Translations under genes and position numbers: made by a program
Origin: Candidatus Melainabacteria bacterium
GTDB taxonomy: Bacteria > Cyanobacteriota > Vampirovibrionia > Obscuribacterales > Obscuribacteraceae
Direction of reading: 5' to 3'
DNA: 5,041 bases
Assembly (NCBI GenBank): GCA_016209785.1
Contig: JACQVM010000247.1
Coordinates: forward strand, 1 to 5,041
The notes under the pieces: model-generated
Seen by the model: the letters and a program-made list of their open reading frames with translations, nothing else
Databases searched by the model: none
Told to the model about the DNA's origin: nothing
Shown: positions 1-4,704 of the stretch, one piece after another
How positions within the stretch are numbered: position 1 is the first letter of the stretch
Layout of the letters: each line of letters begins with the position of its first letter

Positions 1-70
1 CATGAATATAGGTAAGGGCAACAAGAGTCCTTTTGTTTCTGGGTAAGTCAACACCCGCTATTCGAGCCAT
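1..70 (-). CDS. rpsM: 30S ribosomal protein S13, N-terminal fragment (runs off the window)
   Basis: This is the start of S13, the small-subunit head protein that contacts the P-site tRNA and bridges to the large subunit. Only 23 codons are visible, beginning [14 protein letters not shown] and continuing to ALTYIHG. That matches the conserved S13 start ([12 protein letters not shown]...ALTYIYGIG). The start is the ATG at 70-68, with a GGAGAG ribosome binding site at 77-82 and a 6-nt spacer. The neighbour upstream in transcription is rpmJ, as expected for the rpmJ-rpsM-rpsK-rpoA order, but 223 nt of mostly repeat DNA separates them. The rest of the gene lies beyond position 1. The identification is secure despite the short length, because both the motif and the position fit. 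Confidence 0.93.
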   Translation of the reverse strand, partial: MARIAGVDLPRNKRTLVALTYIH

Positions 71-95
71 CCATTTCTCTCCATTATTGTAACCG

Positions 96-192
96 CTCCG
101 TCGCCTTCGTCCCTCGGCTCCTCCGCTCGTTTACCTCGCTCACTGCGACCGGCTCATCGCAGCTCTTGCTCGCTCAATCCTCGTCACTCAAC
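96..192 (-). repeat. 97-nt GC-rich intergenic repeat, unit A1 (rpmJ-rpsM gap)
   Basis: This is a complete copy of the repeat found in three gaps of the operon. On the plus strand it opens with CTCCGTCGCCTTCG, which recurs exactly at 193-206, 97 nt further on. Positions 96-126 match 3723-3753 of unit B1 over 31 nt with one mismatch. Positions 150-162 equal 4440-4452 of unit C1, and 162-175 equal 3690-3703 of unit B0. It contains a hairpin at 143-162, with stem CTGCGA/TCGCAG and an 8-nt loop. The sense strand (minus) is purine rich and carries GGAG-type motifs. I see no convincing gene in it. Its function is unknown; a mobile REP/MITE-like element or a transcribed RNA element are both possible. 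Confidence 0.85.
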
Positions 193-279
193 CTCCGTCG
201 CCTTCGGATCATCAAGATCCGTACCGGCTGCTGCATCCCTTGCAGCCTTCACTTACTGCCTCCTCCGCTCGTTTACCTC
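193..279 (-). repeat. Diverged second repeat unit A2 (rpmJ-rpsM gap)
   Basis: This is a mosaic copy lying next to A1. It opens with the same 14-nt word as A1 and closes at 260-279 with an exact 20-nt copy of 118-137. In between it carries two hairpins: CGGATC/GATCCG at 205-221 with a 5-nt loop, and GGCTGC/GCAGCC at 226-247. The second matches the GGCTGCG/CGCAGCC hairpin of unit B0 at 3630-3651. It ends about 15 nt from the rpmJ stop codon. No terminator-like T-tract follows these hairpins in the transcribed direction, so I do not call them terminators. Confidence 0.7.
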
Positions 280-293
280 ATCGGACATCTTAC

Positions 294-407
294 TTATCCT
301 TGGCGCTGTTTGTGCTTTGGATTTTCACAAATGACAGCCACTCGTCCTTTTCGACGAATGATCTTGCACTTATCACAGATTTTCTTGACAGAAGCTCTAA
401 CCTTCAT
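294..407 (-). CDS. rpmJ: 50S ribosomal protein L36
   Basis: L36 is the smallest large-subunit protein, a zinc-ribbon peptide that binds 23S rRNA. The reading frame from the ATG at 407-405 to the TAA at 296-294 encodes 37 residues, the usual length. It starts [15 protein letters not shown] and ends NPKHKQRQG. The zinc ligands Cys11, Cys14, Cys27 and His32 are all present, so this is the zinc-binding (C+) form. An AGAAGG ribosome binding site lies at 413-418 with a 5-nt spacer. It follows infA by 88 nt and precedes rpsM, the standard context. Nothing is missing or unusual in the protein. Confidence 0.97.
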   Translation of the reverse strand: MKVRASVKKICDKCKIIRRKGRVAVICENPKHKQRQG

Positions 408-495
408 TCCAGCCTTCTTAAGAGTGTGTCTTGCACCTACAAACAACATCCGCCTGACTCAGCAGAGCTAACGCGGACAAATCAATAATTGTACC
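408..495 (-). other. infA-rpmJ intergenic spacer without a gene
   Basis: This 88-nt spacer contains no copy of the GC-rich repeat and no reading frame I would defend. On the sense strand an imperfect hairpin can be drawn between 477 and 449: an outer stem TCCGC/GCGGA, and an inner UUAGC/GCUGA stem with one U-G pair around a 3-nt loop. It lacks a following T-run, so a terminator is not supported. The 3' end supplies the rpmJ ribosome binding site. Confidence 0.4.
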
Positions 496-717
496 TCAAT
501 TTTTTATTCTATAGGTGATTCGTCCACGACTTAAATCGTACGGTGTAAGCTCTACACGCACCCTATCACCCGGTAGAATCTTAATAAAGTTTTTGCGAAT
601 CTTGCCTGAAATGTGGGCTAACACCTTATGTCCATTATCAAGTTCAACACGAAACATCGCATTGGGTAGCGACTCTTTGATGGTCCCTTCAAACTCGATA
701 ACGCCCTGCTTGGTCAC
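496..717 (-). CDS. infA: Translation initiation factor IF-1
   Basis: IF-1 is an OB-fold protein that occupies the A site of the 30S subunit during initiation. The 73-residue product has the usual length and motifs: [19 protein letters not shown] (residues 8-26), [10 protein letters not shown] (34-43), the GDRV turn (50-53) and [15 protein letters not shown] (56-70). The start is a GTG at 717-715, not ATG. It overlaps the map stop codon in a GTGA arrangement (4-nt overlap, 714-717), which suggests translational coupling to map. A GAGG ribosome binding site at 725-728 lies 7 nt upstream, inside the end of map. The stop is TGA at 498-496. The KILPGDRV and GRITYR wording resembles cyanobacterial IF-1, but this is only an impression. 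Confidence 0.97.
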   Translation of the reverse strand: MTKQGVIEFEGTIKESLPNAMFRVELDNGHKVLAHISGKIRKNFIKILPGDRVRVELTPYDLSRGRITYRIKN

Positions 718-1499
718 GAAATTACCTCGCTAGGGCGCTTGGTCAAGATCTCGGCCTCCCCCTCGGTAATAAGCAAGGAGTGCTCAAAATGTGCTGAGGG
801 CTTGTAATCTTGTGTTACCACTGTCCACCCATCCTGTTTTAACCGCACCCGATCGCCACCTTGATTGAACATGGGTTCAATCGCTATTACCATACCAGGT
901 TTTAGCTTGACTCGACTACCGGAGCGATAGTTGAGGATAAAAGGATCTTCGTGATAATTAAAGCCAATGCCATGTCCACCGTACTCCCGCACAATTCCAT
1001 AACCAGCAGTTGTTGCTACATCTTCAATAGCTCCCCCGATATCATCTAAGGTGGCTCCTGCACGACAGACCTTAATAGCCTCATAAAGAGCTCTTTGTGT
1101 GTCGGACACCAGCTTCTCCAATCGCGGCACAATCTTGCCTACAGGCACAGTAACAGCCGTGTCGCCAATAAAGTCACATTGAGCTCCCTCACACCCACGG
1201 CGATAAGTAGCACCAATGTCAATGCTGACAATATCACCTTCCCTCAAGACCCTGTCCTTGCTGGGAATACCATGGACAACCTCCTCATTGACAGAAGTAC
1301 AAACCGACATGGGAAAGTTACGGTAGCCCTTGAAAGTCGGTATAGCTCCCCAAGCACGAATAGACCGTTCGGCAAACTCATCTAGCTCCCATGTTGTCAC
1401 GCCAGGAGAAACTATCTTTATCAGCTCCTCTAGCACGGCTGCTGCAGCCTTCCCAGCTTCCTTAATTAGTGCAATGTCTGCCCCGGCCGTCAGGATCAT
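714..1499 (-). CDS. map: Methionine aminopeptidase, type I
   Basis: This cytosolic metalloenzyme removes the initiator methionine from nascent proteins. The 261-residue product has the pita-bread fold signatures: His76 in VVHGIP, metal ligands Asp94 (SIDIGA), Asp113 (GDT), His176 ([13 protein letters not shown], with His183), Glu208 (AIEPM) and Glu239 (AHFEH). It has no N-terminal zinc-finger extension, so it is the short type Ia form. Its sequence is close to the Firmicute style ([16 protein letters not shown]). The ATG at 1499-1497 overlaps the adk stop (ATGA), and an AGGTG ribosome binding site lies at 1505-1509. One oddity stands out: the two aspartate ligands are 19 residues apart, against 11 in the E. 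coli enzyme. The extra segment contains Cys103 and Cys108. Confidence 0.97.
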   Translation of the reverse strand: MILTAGADIALIKEAGKAAAAVLEELIKIVSPGVTTWELDEFAERSIRAWGAIPTFKGYRNFPMSVCTSVNEEVVHGIPSKDRVLREGDIVSIDIGATYRRGCEGAQCDFIGDTAVTVPVGKIVPRLEKLVSDTQRALYEAIKVCRAGATLDDIGGAIEDVATTAGYGIVREYGGHGIGFNYHEDPFILNYRSGSRVKLKPGMVIAIEPMFNQGGDRVRLKQDGWTVVTQDYKPSAHFEHSLLITEGEAEILTKRPSEVIS

Positions 1500-2152
1500 G
1501 CCAACACCTGCAAGGTCCTCAATAAGTCAGCAAAAATCTCATCAGGATCCCCATCTCCGTCAACTGTACGCAACAAGAGACGTTTGTCATAATACTCAAT
1601 AAGTGGGGCTGTTTCTTCGTTGTATGTCTTGAGACGCTGTACCACAAGATCTTCCCTATCATCAGAGCGCCTAATTATGGACGCCCCACAAAGATCGCAC
1701 GCACTATCAGCTTTAGGTGGAGCAAACTTAATGTGATAAGGAGCGTTACATTCTTTATTAGAGCACACCCGGCGCCCTGTAATTCGCTCAGACAAAAGCC
1801 TATCATCAACCTGCATGTTAATTACTGCACTCAACTTACGATTTAACTCCTCAAGCAAACCATCAAGGTTTCTAGCTTGAGCCACATTGCGTGGAAATCC
1901 ATCCAAGATAAAGCCCTTGGAGCACTCCGGCGTGTAAAGCTTTTCACGAAACATGTCTATTAAGATTGGATCTGGCACCAAGATACCCTTGTCCATATAG
2001 GACTTAGCAGCAAGGCCGGCTGGCGTTGCTGCTTTTACTGCCTCACGCAAGAGATCTCCTGAGGACAGATGTGGCAGAGCAAGATGTCGTGCCAGGCGTT
2101 TGCACTGGGTGCCTTTGCCTGCACCAGGAGCGCCCAGGAAAAGAATTTGCAT
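1496..2152 (-). CDS. adk: Adenylate kinase, long form with a cysteine-rich LID
   Basis: The enzyme catalyses ATP + AMP = 2 ADP in the cytosol. The 218 residues show the P-loop GAPGAGKGT (7-15), SSGDLLR (30-36), the GFPRN AMP-site motif (85-89), ITGRR at the start of the LID (124-128) and the SDDRED segment (163-168) before RLKTYNEE. The LID carries Cys130, Cys135, Cys152 and Cys155, which probably bind zinc. The first pair is spaced C-x4-C, where the familiar Gram-positive zinc LID has C-x2-C. It begins 2 nt after secY with an AGGGA ribosome binding site at 2162-2166, inside the secY 3' end, and overlaps map by 4 nt. Ordinary cyanobacterial enzymes are, as I recall, the short form without this LID, so this gene argues against that group. 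Confidence 0.97.
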   Translation of the reverse strand: MQILFLGAPGAGKGTQCKRLARHLALPHLSSGDLLREAVKAATPAGLAAKSYMDKGILVPDPILIDMFREKLYTPECSKGFILDGFPRNVAQARNLDGLLEELNRKLSAVINMQVDDRLLSERITGRRVCSNKECNAPYHIKFAPPKADSACDLCGASIIRRSDDREDLVVQRLKTYNEETAPLIEYYDKRLLLRTVDGDGDPDEIFADLLRTLQVLA

Positions 2153-2154
2153 GT

Positions 2155-3615
2155 CTAAATTTCCCTTTTTTCGCTTGGATTCCGAAATAGTCCACGAGCT
2201 TGATATCTAGCGGACAAGGCATGGGTAAGTATTTGGCGCTGCGTATCTATGGCAACACCAACCAAAATAATCAAAGATGTGCTACCGAGACCTTGTAAAG
2301 TCTGGACATAGGTAGCCTGCTCGACATGAATAGGTAAAATGGCAATGATGCCAATGGCACCAGCCCCAACACAAATAAGCCTATTAAGGGTTTTCTCTAA
2401 AAACTCTGACGTAGGACGCCCAGGACGAATACCTTGAATGGCTCTGCCAGATCGTCTTAAGTTCTCTGCCATGTCCCGCACTGGAAGCACAATAGAAGCA
2501 TAGAAGAAGGCAAAAAACACTATAAGAGCAAAGTACAAAAGAGAGTGCTCCCAATGATAGTACGAGAATACGTGTATAAATTCCTGGGAGATAAAACCAT
2601 ACACTCCCTGTACCCATCCTTGTTTCGCTAAAACTTCCAGGCTTGGTCCAAGCCCAGGAATAGATGCTACAAACTGCCAGAGTCCAGCCATGGGATTGCC
2701 ACCACGTTGCCCAGCAAAAGACATTATTGTGCTAGGAAACATTAGAAGAGATGAAGCAAAAATTATGGCCATTACACCCGATGGATTTACAGGCAGATAC
2801 ATATAGTCATCCGGAGCAGCAAAAACTTGGCGGCCAATGTTGCGTCTGGCCCCTAAAACCATAATCTTACGTACACCCTGCTGCAAACAAACAATCAACC
2901 CCACTAGTCCAAGGAAAACTAACGTCAAAACACATACACCCCACACAGGTGATTGACCGGTTTGTACAGCCTCATAGGTATTCTTAATCATCACCGGTAG
3001 ACGTGAGGCAATGCCTAGAAAAATAAGAAGCGAGGCACCATTTCCGACACCACGCTCAGTTATAAGCTCGCCAAGCCACATAATAAACACAGCCGAAGCA
3101 CTAAGAATAATGGTTGTATTAATGAGAAATCCAATACCTGGGGTAACCACCACGTCAGGGTTATGAATTTGGGTTAGCAGCTTGGCCAACATGAAAGACT
3201 GAAACCCAGCCAACACGACTGTGGCATAACGAGTGATTTGTTGTAACTGCCTGCGCCCCTGCTCGCCAGAATGCTTTTGCAATTCCTCCAGCTTAGGTAT
3301 CACCACCGTCATCAACTGCATGATGATGGACGCTGTGATATATGGTCCTATTCCCATAGAAAAAACAGACATCCTGTTAAGGGCACCACCAGTAAACAAA
3401 TCAATCATCCCCAAGAGGTTCTGGGCTAGCTCAGGATGTCTCGAGAAAGCACCAGGATCAACACCTGGAATGGGAATATGTACTCCAATCCGGTATATGG
3501 CAATCATTGCCAACGTAAAGAAAATGCGCTCCTTCAAGCCGGCTGCGGAGAGCAGCTTCATGAGGTCCTCAGGAGATCCTAGCTTGCCACCGCGGCGGCT
3601 AACACCTTGGGTCAT
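2155..3615 (-). CDS. secY: Protein translocase subunit SecY
   Basis: SecY forms the channel of the SecYEG translocon in the inner membrane. The 486-residue product shows ten membrane segments at about residues 31-51, 82-103, 128-147, 160-182, 190-210, 225-245, 278-297, 357-378, 409-428 and 440-457. Conserved landmarks are HIPIPGVD (46-53), GIGPYITASIIMQL (88-101), GARRNIGR (255-262), the cytosolic loop AENLRRSG..IQGIRPGRPT (383-402) and the final GLGSTSLIILVGVAIDT (442-458). It is about 43 residues longer than E. coli SecY, partly through a long TM7-TM8 outer loop (about 300-356). The start at 3615 gives an 18-residue lead before a second in-frame Met (Met19), which has its own GAGG with 5-nt spacing. 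I prefer the first start because related proteins have a similar lead before the SAAGL motif. Confidence 0.97.
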   Translation of the reverse strand: MTQGVSRRGGKLGSPEDLMKLLSAAGLKERIFFTLAMIAIYRIGVHIPIPGVDPGAFSRHPELAQNLLGMIDLFTGGALNRMSVFSMGIGPYITASIIMQLMTVVIPKLEELQKHSGEQGRRQLQQITRYATVVLAGFQSFMLAKLLTQIHNPDVVVTPGIGFLINTTIILSASAVFIMWLGELITERGVGNGASLLIFLGIASRLPVMIKNTYEAVQTGQSPVWGVCVLTLVFLGLVGLIVCLQQGVRKIMVLGARRNIGRQVFAAPDDYMYLPVNPSGVMAIIFASSLLMFPSTIMSFAGQRGGNPMAGLWQFVASIPGLGPSLEVLAKQGWVQGVYGFISQEFIHVFSYYHWEHSLLYFALIVFFAFFYASIVLPVRDMAENLRRSGRAIQGIRPGRPTSEFLEKTLNRLICVGAGAIGIIAILPIHVEQATYVQTLQGLGSTSLIILVGVAIDTQRQILTHALSARYQARGLFRNPSEKREI

Positions 3616-3625
3616 GTTATAAGCG

Positions 3626-3629
3626 CTCC
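3626..3629 (-). promoter_or_regulatory. Probable secY ribosome binding site inside repeat unit B0
   Basis: GGAG on the sense strand, 10 nt before the ATG of secY, is the only Shine-Dalgarno-like match close to the first start. It coincides with the CTCCG edge of the adjacent 97-nt repeat, so the repeat appears to supply the signal. The spacing is a little long, so initiation at the internal Met19 remains an alternative. Confidence 0.5.
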
Positions 3630-3722
3630 GGCTGCGTCATCCTTCGCAGCCTCCGCTCGATAAGCTCGCTCGCTGCGACCGCACATGTCGCTCTTGCTCG
3701 CTCGAGTTTTGTCACTTAACAC
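3626..3722 (-). repeat. 97-nt GC-rich intergenic repeat, unit B0 (next to secY)
   Basis: This copy aligns with A1 and C1 along its length and ends exactly 97 nt before the start of B1. Shared words include CTCCGCTCG (3651-3659), CTCGCTCGCTGCGACCG at 3665-3681 (one mismatch to 135-151) and GCTCTTGCTCGCTC at 3690-3703. Two hairpins are visible: GGCTGCG/CGCAGCC at 3630-3651 with an 8-nt loop, and GCGAC/GTCGC at 3675-3691 with a 7-nt loop. The second sits where A1 and C1 form a CTGCG/CGCAG stem, so a hairpin is kept although its paired bases shift. The sense strand can be read as a 32-codon GTG frame ending 1 nt before secY, discussed in the findings. Confidence 0.85.
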
Positions 3723-3838
3723 CTCCGTCACCTTCGTCCCTCGGCTCCTCCGCGCGCAAATACGCTCGTCGGCCACCGCCTCCTCGGCGCTGTTGCCTCG
3801 CTATATTGCACCACTTAACACCTCCGTCGCCTTCGTCA
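3723..3838 (-). repeat. Repeat unit B1 (99 nt) plus a partial unit abutting the rplO stop
   Basis: B1 covers 3723-3821. It opens with CTCCGTCACCTTCGTC and matches unit A1 over 31 nt with one mismatch, then diverges in its middle part. It closes with the CACTTAACAC word that also ends B0, at an offset of 99 nt. A partial unit at 3822-3838 repeats CTCCGTCGCCTTCGTC and stops immediately beside the rplO stop codon at 3839. On the sense strand this gives tandem stops, TAA then TGA, the second belonging to the repeat. Together with B0, the element fills almost the entire rplO-secY gap of 223 nt. I see no gene here. Confidence 0.8.
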
Positions 3839-4309
3839 TTACTTTTCTGGAGTTGGCGCGGCCGGCCCCAATAGCTCCACCGAGCCACCGGCTGACTCGA
3901 CTTTCATGCGCGCACCCTGGGATATGTGATGTGCCTTTACCGTGAGCGCAATCTTAAGCTCACCATTTCCTAATATGCGCAAGCTATCTGTTGAGTGACG
4001 CAACAAGCCTGCCTCAACCAAAGATTCCGGGGTCACTTCCGAGTTTGGTGGCAACACATTGAGCGCGCCTACATTCACCTCAACCCACTTACGCTTAATC
4101 AACTGATCAAAGTTGTGGATTTTTGGAAGCCTACGAAACAAAGGTGTTTGCCCGCCCTCAAATCCAAACCGTTTGGATTCACCTGAGCGCTGTCCTTGCC
4201 CATTGTGTCCGCGAGTACTTGTCTTGCCATGCCCAGAACCACGGCCACGGCCCACACGTTTGGTGTTTCTTTTCGAGCCTGGCGCTGGGCGTAAGTCTGT
4301 CAATCGCAT
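3839..4309 (-). CDS. rplO: 50S ribosomal protein L15
   Basis: L15 is an early-to-mid assembly protein of the large subunit that threads a basic N-terminal extension through 23S rRNA. The 156-residue product begins MRLTDLRPAPGSKRNTKRVG, followed by the Gly/Arg-rich stretch RGRGSGHGKTSTRGHNGQ (21-38) and the conserved GGQTPLFRRLPK (52-63). The C-terminal globular half includes SLVEAGLL (96-103) and ILGNGELK (112-119). Its length is near the usual 145-150 residues, with a short Ala/Pro-rich tail. The start is the ATG at 4309-4307, with an AAAGGAG ribosome binding site at 4320-4326 and a somewhat long 10-nt spacer. rplO lies between rpmD and secY as in most bacteria, but both flanking gaps are widened by repeats. 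Confidence 0.97.
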   Translation of the reverse strand: MRLTDLRPAPGSKRNTKRVGRGRGSGHGKTSTRGHNGQGQRSGESKRFGFEGGQTPLFRRLPKIHNFDQLIKRKWVEVNVGALNVLPPNSEVTPESLVEAGLLRHSTDSLRILGNGELKIALTVKAHHISQGARMKVESAGGSVELLGPAAPTPEK

Positions 4310-4319
4310 ATTATTTCAT

Positions 4320-4326
4320 CTCCTTT
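4320..4326 (-). promoter_or_regulatory. Ribosome binding site of rplO
   Basis: AAAGGAG on the sense strand is a strong Shine-Dalgarno match 10 nt before the rplO ATG. An ATG follows it directly (4319-4317) but reaches a TAA after one more codon, so it is not a start for L15. That TAA ends 1 nt before the real ATG. Confidence 0.65.
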
Positions 4327-4385
4327 TGCCTTTCGCCTAAGGACCCATCTAATTCTTTAGACTCGGCAATATACTTATTGAAGCC

Positions 4386-4497
4386 CTCCGTCGGCTTCAT
4401 CCTTCGCCTCCTCCGGGCGTCCACACGCTCGGCTGCGGACGGCTCATCGCAGTCCTTGCCTCCCTGCAGATTGTCACTTAACCTCCGTCGGCTTCAT
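4386..4497 (-). repeat. 97-nt repeat unit C1 plus a partial unit overlapping the rpmD stop
   Basis: Unit C1 (4386-4482) lies between exact 16-nt direct repeats, CCTCCGTCGGCTTCAT at 4385-4400 and 4482-4497, offset by 97 nt. It aligns with A1 and B0, and its CGGCTCATCGCAG (4440-4452) is identical to A1 150-162. The hairpin is CTGCG/CGCAG at 4433-4452 with a 10-nt loop. The partial unit at 4483-4497 runs through the rpmD stop codon: the TGA at 4496-4494 is the TGA of the repeat edge itself. The sense strand has several GGAGG motifs. The remaining 4310-4385 of this gap is not repeat and holds the rplO ribosome binding site. Confidence 0.85.
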
Positions 4498-4685
4498 TTT
4501 TCCTTCAAATCTGCATGCTGACTTACAGTTACCAAATGATTGACCTTGTTAATCATGCCACGAATGGTCGGCGTATCTTGATGAGTAACTGAGCTGCCAT
4601 ATTTCTTCAGCCCGAGAGCCCGTATGACACGTCGCTGGGTATTCTTCTTACCAACAAGACCACTGCTTAATGTGATTTTTAGCAT
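4494..4685 (-). CDS. rpmD: 50S ribosomal protein L30
   Basis: L30 is a small large-subunit protein. The 63-residue product starts MLKITLSSGLVGKKNTQRRV and contains IRALGLKKYGSSV (21-33), HQDTPTIRGMINKVNHLV (35-52) and a short charged tail. This matches the family in sequence and length. The frame is open upstream, but the start chosen is the ATG at 4685-4683, because the family begins with MLKIT and the longer frame would run into the rpsE end. An AAGGA at 4694-4698 is the likely ribosome binding site, with AGGAGG at 4700-4705 further up. The gene lies 19 nt after rpsE. Its TGA stop coincides with the edge of a GC-rich repeat. L30 is missing from typical cyanobacteria, which helps narrow the host. 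Confidence 0.96.
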   Translation of the reverse strand: MLKITLSSGLVGKKNTQRRVIRALGLKKYGSSVTHQDTPTIRGMINKVNHLVTVSQHADLKEK

Positions 4686-4704
4686 TGATTCTGTCCTTGC
4701 CTCC

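Noticed and set aside
205..247. Rho-independent terminator between rpmJ and rpsM
   Set aside because: The hairpins CGGATC/GATCCG and GGCTGC/GCAGCC have no T-tract after them on the transcribed strand, and the operon continues into rpsM.
96..279. CRISPR array
   Set aside because: The units are long (97 nt), internally similar, few and diverged. There is no short identical repeat alternating with unique spacers, and no cas gene.
166..488. Plus-strand reading frames across the rpmJ-rpsM gap and rpmJ, rich in Leu, Arg and Ser
   Set aside because: They run antisense through rpmJ and the repeat. Their Leu/Ser/Arg-rich wording (for example LNLRRLR) recurs in plus-strand frames at 4123-4521 only because the DNA repeat recurs.
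408..495. Internal promoter ahead of rpmJ
   Set aside because: A TTGATT-like word is present on the minus strand, but no credible -10 element stands at the right distance.
71..3838. Equal 223-nt length of the rpmJ-rpsM and rplO-secY gaps as evidence of identical insertions
   Set aside because: The gaps contain different combinations of units (A1+A2 against B0+B1+partial) and different unique flanks, so the equal length is probably coincidence.
3685..3945. Plus-strand 86-codon frame over the rplO-secY gap
   Set aside because: It is a translation of the CT-rich strand of the repeat and runs antisense into the 3' end of rplO. There is no supporting motif.
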